Shown: positions 55,487 to 64,000 of the stretch, piece after piece | How the letters are laid out: each line of letters begins with the position of its first letter | Numbering within the stretch: the first letter of the stretch is position 1 | Source: JACCZX01 sp963786295 | GTDB taxonomy: Bacteria > Pseudomonadota > Gammaproteobacteria > Burkholderiales > Burkholderiaceae_F | DNA: 64,000 nucleotides | Reading direction: 5' to 3' | Assembly: GCA_963786295.1 (NCBI GenBank) | Contig: CAWAYV010000026.1 | Location: 12,739-76,738 of the forward strand | Made by a program: the position numbers and the translations under genes | Notes under the pieces: generated by a model | What the model saw: only the letters and a program-made list of their open reading frames with translations | The model's database searches: none | Told to the model about the DNA's origin: nothing

Positions 55487-55988
55487 AGCTCAGTTGTCCG
55501 TCCACAATCTGCGCCGCAGCCGTGTACGGATGCTCCTCGTGTTTATTCGGTGCGAGCAAGTGTATGACGCAATAACCGCGAATTTTCAGGTAATCCGAAA
55601 TCAGCGAGCGGTGGCATTGCCACCACAGGGCTTCGGAGCACATCAGCGCGACGCGACCGTCTTCGGCTAGAGCGGTCACGCGATCGATGCCTTGTTTAAA
55701 AGCATCCGTGTCCATGTGGTCCGCGTAACCGCGAAACGAGGCATTGCGCCACGCCACGTGCGGTGAATCGGGTCGCGGCCGTCGCCGGCCGCCGAGCTCA
55801 GGCAGCCAGACGTATTGGATCCCGGCAGCGTCGAGCGAACTCGTTAACGCCTGCTGGTTGTAATGCGGGTACCGTCGGGAACCCGGGAAGCGGCGTACGT
55901 CGGCTACTGCCGTGATCGCTGCGGTCTGCAAAATCTGAAGAAACTCCGTGATCGGACGCGTCGAATGTCCAACCGTCCAGACGGTGCG
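55476..55988 (-). CDS. DUF488 family protein (start codon unresolved)
   Basis: A DUF488 protein of about 170 residues: WTVGHSTRPITEFLQILQ, then TAVADVRRFPGSRRYPHYNQ, WLPELGGRRRP and VALMCSEALWWQCHRSLISD, the last with the conserved cysteine-histidine pair. The frame is open and homologous up to RTVWTVGHSTR (55986-55988), but the codon where ATG is expected reads TCA. Only a TTG at 55929-55931 is available downstream, inside the conserved domain. So the start is either mutated or mis-sequenced. Function of the family is unknown; the cysteine suggests a nucleotide- or redox-related enzyme. Confidence 0.75.
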   Translation of the reverse strand, partial: RTVWTVGHSTRPITEFLQILQTAAITAVADVRRFPGSRRYPHYNQQALTSSLDAAGIQYVWLPELGGRRRPRPDSPHVAWRNASFRGYADHMDTDAFKQGIDRVTALAEDGRVALMCSEALWWQCHRSLISDYLKIRGYCVIHLLAPNKHEEHPYTAAAQIVDGQLSYAA

Positions 55989-56019
55989 TGAGTCTGCTGG
56001 CTGGCAGTTTGCCAGCGTC

Positions 56020-56820
56020 CTATCTCCGTGCGCGCAGATACTTACTCTGCGGAAAGTTCAGCGCCAGCACGCGCTCGGCGTCAGCCTGCAAGTCTTTCAT
56101 CTGCAAGGCTTCGTACGAGCGCGCGATGATCGATAGCGCTTCCTCCGTCGCGGGCGTCTGTTGAAAATCCCGCACGACGGTTTGTGCGCGCTGGATGGCG
56201 GCCAGGTACGCCTTGCGCGTGAAGTAATAGCGCGCGACGTTGACCTCGGCTTGTCCCTGTGAATTCGCTAGATAAATCATGCGCGCGCGCGCGTCCGGCG
56301 TGTACTTGCTGTCGGGGTAGCGCGTGACCAGGTCCTTGAATGCATCGAACGCTTCGCGCGCCGCCTTGGCATCACGCTCGGAAATATCCTGCCCCAGGAA
56401 TTGGCCGAGGAACCCAAGGTCTTCGTTAAACGAGGCGAGGCCCTTCAAGTAATACATGTAATCGACGTTCGGGTGATTCGGGTACTGACGGATAAAACGG
56501 TCGCAGGCCTGTATTGCCTGTGCACTTTCACCCTCTTTGTAGTACGTGTAGGCGATCTCCATCAGCGCCTGCTGCGCATGCCGGCCAAACGGATAGCGCG
56601 ATTCGAGCTTCTGATACAGCTCGCGCGATCGCTTCCACGCGCCGTTGTTCAGTTCGAGCCGTGCCTCGGAATACAACTTATCGGCGTCCCACTTCAGCGT
56701 TTCGTCGCGGTCGCCGAACCAACCGCCAAACCAGCTGCAGCCACCCAATCCGGCCGCGAACAAGACCATCGCCAGCGTGGCGGCGAGATGCGCGATACGG
56801 TGCGTCCAATGCGGTTTCAT
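56020..56820 (-). CDS. bamD: Outer membrane assembly lipoprotein BamD
   Basis: The essential lipoprotein of the BAM complex. The lipobox is LGGC with cysteine 28, preceded by a hydrophobic leader (LAATLAMVLFAAGL). Five TPR-like repeats follow (KLYSEARLELNNGAWKRSRE, LMEIAYTYYKEGESAQAIQA, ARMIYLANSQGQAEVNVARY). The PNHPNVDYMYYLKGL segment is diagnostic. 266 residues is normal. Divergent from rluD across 47 bases, the standard proteobacterial arrangement. Intact. Confidence 0.93.
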   Translation of the reverse strand: MKPHWTHRIAHLAATLAMVLFAAGLGGCSWFGGWFGDRDETLKWDADKLYSEARLELNNGAWKRSRELYQKLESRYPFGRHAQQALMEIAYTYYKEGESAQAIQACDRFIRQYPNHPNVDYMYYLKGLASFNEDLGFLGQFLGQDISERDAKAAREAFDAFKDLVTRYPDSKYTPDARARMIYLANSQGQAEVNVARYYFTRKAYLAAIQRAQTVVRDFQQTPATEEALSIIARSYEALQMKDLQADAERVLALNFPQSKYLRARR

Positions 56821-56867
56821 CGAGGTGGTAACCGTGCTTCGATTGCTCGGCAGTATATCGTTCGACG

Positions 56868-57902
56868 ATGTCTATCTCGCGTTTCGACGATACCGGCGAA
56901 GGCGACGATGTGCCCGATGCATCGGCGGCGCTGACGGTGCGCATCGACGATCGACATGCCGGCGAGCGATTGGACAAGGCGCTCGCGCAGTTGATTCCGG
57001 ACGTATCGCGCAGCAGGCTGCAGCAGTGGGTCGGCGCCGGGGCGGTGAGCGTCAACGGGCACACCGTCAAGGCGCGGCATACGCTGGCGTTTGATGACCT
57101 TGTAGAAATCAAGCCGCAACCTGCACCCGACGCGGCCGCGTATACGCCCGAGCCGATGCCGCTCGATGTCGTATTTGAAGACGACGCGATCCTGGTGCTG
57201 AACAAGCCGCCGAAATTGGTCGTGCATCCTGCGGCGGGGCACTGGTCTGGAACCTTGCTGAACGGCCTGCTGGCCTACGTCCCCGCGCTGAGCGAAGTGC
57301 CGCGCGCAGGAATCGTGCATCGGCTCGACGCCGATACGTCGGGACTGATGGTCGTGGCGAAAACGCTGGTCGCACAAACCGATCTCGTACGCCAGATGCA
57401 GGCGAGGACAGTAGCGCGCGAGTACTGGGCACTCGTTCTCGGTGTGCCCGCGTCACGTGGCGTGATCGATGCGGCGATCGGGCGCGACCCACGTAATCCG
57501 CTGCGCTTCAAGGTAAGCACGACCGAATCCGCTAAGCCCGCACGCACGCATTACGCGCGGATCGATTCGACGCGTGATGCCGGCGCTGAAATTTCATGGC
57601 TGGCGTGCCGGCTGGAAACGGGTCGAACGCATCAAATCCGCGTGCACCTTGAGCATCTTGGCCATCCGCTCATTGGCGATCCTCTGTATCGGCGCAGATT
57701 GCCGCCACGCAGCGAGCAAGGGCCGAAGTGGATGTCATTCGATCGACAGGCGCTGCACGCATGCCGGCTAAGTCTCGATCATCCGGTCAGCCGACGGCGG
57801 CTCACCTGGTTTCAGGGCCCCGCACCGGACCTCGCGCGATTGATGCGTGAGCTTGGCTTTGGCCCGCTCGATGTTGCCAGCGACGTTTTTGCGCAGACAT
57901 GA
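56868..57902 (+). CDS. rluD: 23S rRNA pseudouridine synthase, RluD type
   Basis: A 344-residue RluA-family pseudouridine synthase. An S4 RNA-binding domain (residues 30-90: GERLDKALAQLIPDVSRSRL, GAVSVNGHTVKARHTL) precedes the catalytic domain with HRLDADTSGLMVVAKT, whose aspartate is the nucleophile. LETGRTHQIRVHLEHLGHPL and GDPLY are also canonical. It modifies helix 69 of 23S rRNA. It is coupled to pgeF by a four-base overlap. Confidence 0.92.
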   Translation: MSISRFDDTGEGDDVPDASAALTVRIDDRHAGERLDKALAQLIPDVSRSRLQQWVGAGAVSVNGHTVKARHTLAFDDLVEIKPQPAPDAAAYTPEPMPLDVVFEDDAILVLNKPPKLVVHPAAGHWSGTLLNGLLAYVPALSEVPRAGIVHRLDADTSGLMVVAKTLVAQTDLVRQMQARTVAREYWALVLGVPASRGVIDAAIGRDPRNPLRFKVSTTESAKPARTHYARIDSTRDAGAEISWLACRLETGRTHQIRVHLEHLGHPLIGDPLYRRRLPPRSEQGPKWMSFDRQALHACRLSLDHPVSRRRLTWFQGPAPDLARLMRELGFGPLDVASDVFAQT

Positions 57903-58663
57903 ACGCGCAATGGATTCGACCAGATTGGCCGGCGGCTCCCAAGGTGCATGCATTGATCACAACGCGCGCCGGCGGCGTATCGCGCGGGCCGTATGGTGTA
58001 CCTCCGCACGATCGGGGCGGAATGAACATCGGGCTCGCAAGCGGCGATGACATTGCCGACGTGATGGCGAATCGCGCTCTCCTGCGGGCCGCTTTGCCGG
58101 CGAATCCGTGCTGGCTGAATCAAGTGCATGGCGCTGCGGTGATCGATGCGGCGCAAGCGGAATCGAACGCTGGCGTCGCCGACGCTTCATTTACCGACAC
58201 ACCGAATGTGGTCTGCGTGGTCTCGATCGCCGATTGCATGCCGGTGCTTCTCGCTGACACGTCGGGCCGCTGTGTCGGCGTCGCGCACGCCGGGTGGCGC
58301 GGCCTCGCGTCGGGCGTGATCCAGGCGACCGTGAAGTCAATGCGGCAGCGCCTTGAAGACGCCGGCGCAGAGCTGCTCGCTTATCTAGGTCCGACGATCG
58401 GACCGCGGCATTTTGAAGTGGGGGCCGATGTGCTCGATGCGATGCGGACGAACCTGCCTGACGCCGACCGCGCGTTCGCGGCGCGATCGCCGGGCAAGTA
58501 TCTTGCCGACCTGTTCGAACTGGGGCGGCAGGCACTTGCTCAAGCCTGCGTCGAACGTGTTTACGGCGGCCACGATTGCACGTTCAGCGATCCGGCCCGG
58601 TTTTATAGCTTTCGTCGCGATCGAACGACGGGCCGCCACGCGGCGTTGATTTGGCGCGTTTGA
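57899..58663 (+). CDS. pgeF: Peptidoglycan editing factor PgeF (laccase-domain protein)
   Basis: A 254-residue YfiH/PgeF protein. LNQVHGAAVID, SIADCMPVLLAD and GVAHAGWRGLASGVIQATVK carry the conserved cysteine and histidines of the zinc/copper site, and LGPTIGPRHFEVGADV and FYSFRRDRTTGRHAA complete it. It corrects serine misincorporated into peptidoglycan precursors. ATG 57899 overlaps the rluD stop (ATGA). Intact. Confidence 0.9.
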   Translation: MNAQWIRPDWPAAPKVHALITTRAGGVSRGPYGVPPHDRGGMNIGLASGDDIADVMANRALLRAALPANPCWLNQVHGAAVIDAAQAESNAGVADASFTDTPNVVCVVSIADCMPVLLADTSGRCVGVAHAGWRGLASGVIQATVKSMRQRLEDAGAELLAYLGPTIGPRHFEVGADVLDAMRTNLPDADRAFAARSPGKYLADLFELGRQALAQACVERVYGGHDCTFSDPARFYSFRRDRTTGRHAALIWRV

Positions 58664-58707
58664 CCAGCACTTACGCGTTGCGGAGAATCCGCACTGAGGA
58701 GACACCG

Positions 58708-60454
58708 ATGCCGACTTCCACACTCGCCGCACCCGCACGCCGATCGCGCAAGAAGGCTCAGCCGGCGCGCCGCGCCGCTGCGTCACGCTCAGGTGCCGCT
58801 CCGCTCAAGCCTGCTGCGTCGCAGGCGCCCACTAATTCGAGGCCCGCGGCCTACGCGTTACCGCCGTCGCCCGATCAGCTGATGCAGCTGCAGCAGGACT
58901 ATTGGACGCAACTCGCGTCGCTATGGACCGATTTTTTCCAGAATCCGGCCAAGTCATCCGAGCCAATTGCGGATTCGCGCTTTTCCGATCCGGCGTGGCA
59001 GAACAATTCGCTGGCGTCGTTTTATGCGCGCGCGTACTTGTTGAATTCGGACTTCATGAATCGGCTGGCCGAAACCATCGACGGCGATCGCAAGACCAAG
59101 CAGCGCGTGAAATTCGCCGTGTCGCAATGGGTCGATGCCGCCTCGCCTTCTAACTTCCTCGCGACCAATCCAAAGGCGCAGCAGACCTTGCTCGAATCGC
59201 GCGGGGAAAGTCTTAAAGCGGGTCTGGACAACCTGATGAAGGATATTCAGCAGGGACGCATTTCGCAGACCGACGAAACCGCGTTCGAGGTGGGCCGCAA
59301 CGTCGCAACCAGCGAGGGTCAAGTTGTTTTCGAAAACGCGCTGTTTCAACTGATTCAATACAAGCCGCTGACTGCCAAGGTTTACGCGCGACCGTTCGTG
59401 CTGGTGCCGCCGTGCATTAACAAGTACTACATCCTCGATCTGCAGCCCGAAAATTCGTTCATTCGGCACGCGGTTGGAAGTGGCCATACGGTATTCGTCG
59501 TATCGTGGAAGAACCCGCATAAGCCCGAATCGAAACTCACGTGGGACGACTACCTTGAGAAGGGCGCGATCAAAGCGCTGCACGTCGCGCAACAGATCAG
59601 CGGTCAGAAACAGGTCAACACGCTCGGTTTCTGCGTTGGCGGCACTATCCTCGCGACGGCGCTGGCCGTGATGGTCGCGCGAGGCGAATCGCCGGTGTCG
59701 AGTCTGACGCTGATGACGGCTTTGCTCGACTTCGAAGACCCCGGCATGCTCGAGATGTTTATCGACGAACAGCAGGTTTTGCTGCGCGAACAAACGCTGG
59801 GCAAGGGCGGCCTGATGCCGGGCCGCGAACTGGCGATCACCTTCAATAATCTGCGCTCGAACGATCTCGTCTGGAACTACGTCGTTAATAATTATCTGCA
59901 AGGCAAGCAGCCGCCCGCGTTCGACCTGCTGTACTGGAACGGCGACAGCACCAATCTGCCGGGACCGATGTACGCCTGGTACCTGCGCAATATGTATCTG
60001 GAAAACAATTTGCGCATTCCAGGAAAACTCGTGTGCTGCGGCGAGCGCATCGATCTAGGATCGATCAAGGTCCCGACATACGCTTTTGCGGCGCGTGAAG
60101 ATCACATCGTGCCGTGGAAGGCTGCGTATGCTTCGGCGCGACTTTTGCCGGGGCCCGGTAAGGCAGGCGGCGTGCGCTTCGTGCTCGGCGCCAGCGGCCA
60201 CATCGCGGGCAGCATCAATCCGCCGTCGAAGAACAAACGCAGTTACTGGACGGGCACTCACGACCGAGTTGCCGGCTGATCCCGAGGCTTGGCTGCTCGC
60301 TGCTGAAGAACAGCCTGGAAGTTGGTGGACCGACTGGAGCAAGTGGCTCGCGCACTTTGGTGGCGCTCAAAAGCCTGCGCCGAAAAGTTTTGGCAACGCG
60401 CAGTACAAAGCCATCGAGCCCGCGCCGGGCCGTTACGTGCAAGAAAAAGCCTAG
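58708..60454 (+). CDS. phaC: Class I poly(3-hydroxyalkanoate) synthase (frameshifted near 3' end)
   Basis: PhaC of about 580 residues, polymerising 3-hydroxybutyryl-CoA. The lipase-box variant is GFCVGG with cysteine 309. The catalytic aspartate is in AREDHIVPW (about 463) and the histidine in GASGHIAGSINPP (about 497). ATG 58708 has GAGGAG at 58696-58701; residues 1-50 are a basic, alanine-rich region. The frame is lost near 60254-60262 after RSYWTGT. Removing one base continues it with TELPADPEAWLLAAEEQPGS and WWTDWSKWL to the stop at 60452-60454, the usual C-terminus. phaA follows after 12 bases. Confidence 0.92.
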
Positions 60455-60466
60455 GAGAACTGATTC

Positions 60467-61645
60467 ATGTCCAATGCAGTCATCGTTGCAGCAGCGCGCA
60501 CGCCGGTCGGAAAGTTTGGTGGCTCGCTGGCAAAAATTCCAGCGTCCGATCTTGGCGCGGTGGTGATCAAGGAAGTGCTGAAGCGGGCTGGCGTGAAACC
60601 CGAGCAGGTCGATGAAGTCATCATGGGTCAGGTGTTGACCGCGGGGGTGGGGCAGAACGCCGCGCGTCAGGCGTTGATCAAGGCCGGCTTGCCGGTCACC
60701 GTTCCTGGTACGACGATTAACAAGGTGTGCGGCTCGGGGCTGAAAGCGGTGATGCTCGCGGCGCAGGCAATCGCCAACGGCGACGCCGAAATCGTCGTCG
60801 CCGGCGGGCAGGAGAACATGAGCGCATCACCGCACGTGATGCAGGGCTCGCGCGACGGCTATCGAATGGGTGATGCCAAGATTGTCGACAGCATGATCGT
60901 CGATGGGCTATGGGACGTTTACAACCAGTACCACATGGGCATTACCGCGGAGAACGTCGCCAAGGAGCACAAGGTCGATCGCGCGACGCAGGATCAATTC
61001 GCGCTGGCCTCGCAGCAGAAAGCCGCAGCCGCGCAGGACGCGGGCCGCTTCAAGGAAGAGATTGTCGCCGTGCCGATTCCGCAGAGGAAGGGTGACCCGA
61101 TCTCGTTCGATGCCGACGAGTTCATCAATCGCAAGACCAATCCGGAAGCTTTGTCGGGACTGAAGCCGGCGTTCGACAAGCAAGGAACGGTGACGGCGGG
61201 CAATGCGTCCGGACTGAACGACGGCGCCGCCGCGCTGCTGGTGATGTCGGAAGCGAAAGCAAAGGAGCTCGGGCTAACGCCGCTGGCCAAGATCAAGGCG
61301 TTCGCGTCGGTCGGCGTCGATCCGAAGGTGATGGGCATGGGGCCGGCGCCGGCGTCGCGCAAGGCGCTGAAGAAAGCGGGCTGGACGGCCGACCAAGTCG
61401 ATCTGATGGAAATCAACGAAGCGTTCGCCGCGCAAGCGTGCGCGGTCAACAAGGACATGGGCTGGAATACGGAAAAGATCAACGTGAACGGCGGTGCGAT
61501 TGCGCTCGGTCATCCGATCGGCGCCTCCGGCGCCCGCATCCTCGTGACGTTGCTGCACGAGATGAAGCGGCGCGATGCGAAAAAAGGCTTGGCCGCGCTG
61601 TGTATCGGCGGCGGCATGGGGGTGGCGCTGGCGGTCGAGCGCTAA
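60467..61645 (+). CDS. phaA: Acetyl-CoA acetyltransferase (beta-ketothiolase)
   Basis: A 392-residue biosynthetic thiolase that condenses two acetyl-CoA. The nucleophilic cysteine 88 is in NKVCGSGLKA, histidine 349 in GHPIGASGAR and cysteine 379 in CIGGGMG. A ribosome site AGGAG lies before ATG 60467. Directly after phaC, in the order expected of a PHB operon. Intact. Confidence 0.93.
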   Translation: MSNAVIVAAARTPVGKFGGSLAKIPASDLGAVVIKEVLKRAGVKPEQVDEVIMGQVLTAGVGQNAARQALIKAGLPVTVPGTTINKVCGSGLKAVMLAAQAIANGDAEIVVAGGQENMSASPHVMQGSRDGYRMGDAKIVDSMIVDGLWDVYNQYHMGITAENVAKEHKVDRATQDQFALASQQKAAAAQDAGRFKEEIVAVPIPQRKGDPISFDADEFINRKTNPEALSGLKPAFDKQGTVTAGNASGLNDGAAALLVMSEAKAKELGLTPLAKIKAFASVGVDPKVMGMGPAPASRKALKKAGWTADQVDLMEINEAFAAQACAVNKDMGWNTEKINVNGGAIALGHPIGASGARILVTLLHEMKRRDAKKGLAALCIGGGMGVALAVER

Positions 61646-61652
61646 TTTGCAG

Positions 61653-62396
61653 CTAAGCGGATCGATCCGGGCGTTGCAAAGCGGGATCTTCACGTCGCGG
61701 GTCGTACCAAAGTCCCATCTGATCGCGGCGCTCGAGCATCTTGCCGCCGCTCAGCGCGCCTCGCATCATGATGCCGAGCACTTCAAGGCCGGAATACGTA
61801 CGCAACTTCCGGCCCGATGTCACCACCGTTTCACGCAGGATCACGAACCGACCGAGCTTCTTCAGTGCGATGCTGAGCGCAATCTCTTCCGCGCCGAATA
61901 GCCGCTCGTCAAAACCGCCTGCCGCTTCGAACGCGGGCCGCGTGCAAAACACGAAGCATCCTGCCGCGAGGCGCATCCATCGCATCATCGCCGTCAGCGC
62001 AGGAAGCAGCACCCTCGCGTAGAACGGGACGCGACCGTCGAACCTCACCGCGGCGCCGCCTCCGACGGCGCCGTCGGCAACGATGTCGAGCGCTCGACGC
62101 AGCACGTCTTTGTTGATCACTGTGTCGGCATCGACGAACACGAGGACGTCGCCGCTTGCTGCGCGCGCGCCCGAATTTCTCGTGGCTGATATCTGGCGAT
62201 GCTGCACGGACACGACACGCGCACCCAAATCGGCTGCAACGTGCGCGGTCCGATCGGTCGACGCATCGTCAGCCACGATGATTTCGTACTCGATTCCGCA
62301 CGCTGTGGCGGCGCCATGTATCGCTTGCAGCGTTGCAGCAAGTAGCGGCTCCTCGTTATGCGCAGGAACAACGAAGGAGACAACGCTCTGTGTCAT
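61653..62396 (-). CDS. Glycosyltransferase family 2 protein
   Basis: A 247-residue GT-A fold glycosyltransferase. SFVVPAHNEEPLLAATLQAI and EIIVADDASTDRTAHVAADL form the nucleotide-sugar site, DVLVFVDADTVINKDVL has the DxD metal motif, and GGFDERLFGAEEIALSIALK is the acceptor-side ED motif. One amphipathic segment follows (AVGGGAAVRF; ALTAMMRWMRLAAG). It lies on the opposite strand between phaA and phaB, with gaps of only 7 and about 90 bases, interrupting the pha group. Acceptor unknown. Confidence 0.85.
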   Translation of the reverse strand: MTQSVVSFVVPAHNEEPLLAATLQAIHGAATACGIEYEIIVADDASTDRTAHVAADLGARVVSVQHRQISATRNSGARAASGDVLVFVDADTVINKDVLRRALDIVADGAVGGGAAVRFDGRVPFYARVLLPALTAMMRWMRLAAGCFVFCTRPAFEAAGGFDERLFGAEEIALSIALKKLGRFVILRETVVTSGRKLRTYSGLEVLGIMMRGALSGGKMLERRDQMGLWYDPRREDPALQRPDRSA

Positions 62397-62486
62397 CAAG
62401 CGATCATAGAGTCGCCGTCCGCTTCACAGGCTCGGTTGATGCACCGCGAATAGTGTCTAATTACAGAAAACACCAAGGAGGCAGAT

Positions 62487-63221
62487 ATGGCAAAAGTGGC
62501 ATACGTGACCGGAGGCATGGGCGGCATTGGTACCGCAATCTGCCGGAAGTTTCACGACGCGGGCTACAAAGTAATCGCCGGCTGCGGTCCGACGCGCGAC
62601 CATGCAAAATGGCTCGCGGAGCAGAAAGCTGACGGCTACACGTTCACGGCATCGGTCGGCAATGTCTCCGACTGGGACTCGACCAAGCAGGCGTTCGAGA
62701 AAGTCAAGTCCGAACACGGGAACGTCGACATCCTCGTCAATAACGCCGGCATCACACGCGACGGCGTATTTCGGAAGATGTCACTCGAGGATTGGCGCGC
62801 GGTGATGGATACCAATTTGAACAGCATGTTCAACGTCACCAAGCAGGTCATCGACGGCATGCTCGATAAAGGCTGGGGCCGCATCATCAACATCTCTTCG
62901 GTCAATGGCGAGAAAGGTCAGTTCGGTCAAACCAACTATTCGGCGGCCAAGGCCGGCATGCACGGCTTCACGATGGCGCTCGCACAGGAAGTCGCCAGTA
63001 AAGGCGTGACCGTCAACACGGTAGCGCCCGGCTACATCGCCACCGACATGGTGATGGCGGTGCGCGAGGACGTGCGCGAGAAGATCATCCAGACGATTCC
63101 GGTCAAGCGATTCGGGAAGGCCGAGGAGATCGGATCGATCTGCGCCTGGCTGACAACCGATGACGCGGGATTTACCACCGGCGCCGAGTTTTCGTGCAAC
63201 GGTGGATTGCACATGGGATGA
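62487..63221 (+). CDS. phaB: Acetoacetyl-CoA reductase
   Basis: A 244-residue SDR that reduces acetoacetyl-CoA to (R)-3-hydroxybutyryl-CoA with NADPH. The cofactor site is AYVTGGMGGIGTAICRKF, followed by ILVNNAGITRDGVFRKM. The catalytic triad is Ser 137, Tyr 150 and Lys 154 in NISSVNGEKGQFGQ and NYSAAKAG. The ending CNGGLHMG is typical of PhaB. A strong ribosome site AAGGAGG stands before ATG 62487. Separated from phaCA by the inverted glycosyltransferase gene, so it must have its own promoter. Confidence 0.93.
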   Translation: MAKVAYVTGGMGGIGTAICRKFHDAGYKVIAGCGPTRDHAKWLAEQKADGYTFTASVGNVSDWDSTKQAFEKVKSEHGNVDILVNNAGITRDGVFRKMSLEDWRAVMDTNLNSMFNVTKQVIDGMLDKGWGRIINISSVNGEKGQFGQTNYSAAKAGMHGFTMALAQEVASKGVTVNTVAPGYIATDMVMAVREDVREKIIQTIPVKRFGKAEEIGSICAWLTTDDAGFTTGAEFSCNGGLHMG

Positions 63222-63245
63222 GGCGCGGATCTACATAGGAGCCTC

Positions 63246-64000
63246 ATGACGCAAGCACGAAAAGTTGCGCTGGTGACCGGCGCGGGAAGCGGCATCGGGC
63301 GCGCGGTCGCGGTGACACTGCTGAACAACGGTTTCGACACGGTGCTGGCGGGCCGCCGCCTCGATGCGCTCGAAGCGACGGCAAAGCTAGCCGCAGGTGC
63401 TGGTACCGAGTCGCTCACAGTTGCAACCGACGTCGGCGACCCGCTTGCGGTGGATGCGCTCTTCGCAAAGCTCGGCGAGCGGTTTGGCCGCCTCGACGTC
63501 TTATTCAACAACGCAGGCACCGGTGCGCCGCCGGTGCCGCTGGAGGACTTGAGCTACGCGCAGTGGAAAGCTGTCGTCGATGCGAACCTGACCGGTGCGT
63601 TCCTGTGCACGCAGGGCGCTTTTCGTTTGATGAAAGCGCAGGATCCGCGCGGCGGCCGCATCATTAACAACGGTTCGATCTCGGCGCATGCGCCTCGACC
63701 CAACTCGGCGCCTTACACCGCGACCAAGCACGCGATCACTGGTCTCACCAAGTCATCATCGCTCGATGGCCGCAAATACGACATCGCCGTCGGCCAGATC
63801 GACATCGGTAACGCGCTGACCGAGCTCGCAGCGCAGGATGGCGCAAGGCGTGCCGCAGGCACACGGCGCAATTGCCGTCGAGCCGCTGATGGACGTGCAG
63901 CACGTCGCCAACGCGGTGCTTCACATGGCGAGCCTTCCGCTTGATGCCAACGTGCTCTTTATGACTGTGATGGCCACCAAGATGCCGTTTGTCGGCAGAG
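63246..64000 (+). CDS. SDR family oxidoreductase (frameshifted, 3' end outside window)
   Basis: A classical short-chain dehydrogenase. VALVTGAGSGIGRAVAVTLL binds NAD(P), VLFNNAGTGAPPVPLEDLSY follows, and the active site is INNGSISAHAPRPN with YTATKHAITGL. Up to GNALTELAAQ the frame is normal. Removing one G of 63836-63837 then gives MAQGVPQAHGAIAVEPLMDV and MASLPLDANVLFMTVMATKM, open to the last base of the window. Without the repair the frame becomes arginine-rich and stops at 63944. It is 24 bases after phaB, possibly cotranscribed. Substrate unknown. Confidence 0.85.

Noticed and set aside
1..64000. CRISPR arrays, prophage, insertion sequences, rRNA
   Set aside because: No regularly spaced repeats, no transposase, integrase or phage structural genes and no rRNA-like sequence were seen on either strand.

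Overview
The window looks like a chromosomal segment of a GC-rich betaproteobacterium, most likely of the Burkholderiales. This is inferred from gene order and protein families, not from a marker gene. The main clue is the block mdh / gntR-sdhCDAB-sdhE-gltA ... sucA-sucB-lpd-zapE, an arrangement known from that order, together with phaC/phaA/phaB, DUF1178, DUF2237, bamD/rluD/pgeF and a YoaA-type helicase. There is no rRNA, CRISPR array, prophage or recognisable insertion sequence.

Layout. Positions 1-9200 are an accessory-looking region: a ketopantoate-reductase-like fragment, a DMT exporter, a polysaccharide-deacetylase/allantoinase-like hydrolase, the 3' remnant of a creatininase gene and an agmatinase-type ureohydrolase, which together suggest amide/guanidino compound use. 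They are followed by an alpha/beta hydrolase bracketed by a 28-bp repeat, a LysR regulator divergent from an AhpD-like and a PNPOx-like protein, and two broken genes. Positions 9200-19100 hold a tricorn-protease homologue, tRNA-Gly-like, tRNA-Cys and tRNA-Leu genes, a BadI/MenB-like hydratase, DUF1178, an aminotransferase, an M14 carboxypeptidase, a GNAT-exonuclease fusion and DUF2237. Positions 19090-22600 encode an Mla-type lipid transporter (permease, ATPase, MCE protein, lipoprotein).

Positions 22670-35570 are the carbon core. On the minus strand lie mdh, a prpB remnant, prpC, a MliC-like secreted protein, prpD and acnA. On the plus strand lie gntR, the four succinate dehydrogenase genes, sdhE and citrate synthase. 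A perfect 12-bp palindrome sits in the mdh-gntR gap. After BrkB and CreD membrane proteins, a ferredoxin-type 2-oxoglutarate oxidoreductase operon (korC-like, korA, korB; minus strand) is divergent from the classical 2-oxoglutarate dehydrogenase operon (sucA, sucB, lpd), so two alternative routes from 2-oxoglutarate to succinyl-CoA share one 280-bp intergenic region. zapE, a coiled-coil secreted protein, an Hsp70-like ATPase, a PP2C phosphatase and YdcH follow. The right end carries yoaA, RDD, DUF488, bamD, rluD, pgeF, the polyhydroxybutyrate genes phaC-phaA, a glycosyltransferase, phaB and an SDR that runs off the window.

A dominant technical feature is that more than twenty conserved genes (including acnA, prpC, prpD, mdh, sdhA, sdhB, sdhD, zapE and phaC) are interrupted by frameshifts. 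In almost every case I could work through, the frame is restored by removing ONE base. Only some of these lie in homopolymers. I read this as insertion-biased residual error of a long-read assembly rather than gene decay. Coordinates below span the inferred full gene and state where the frame breaks.
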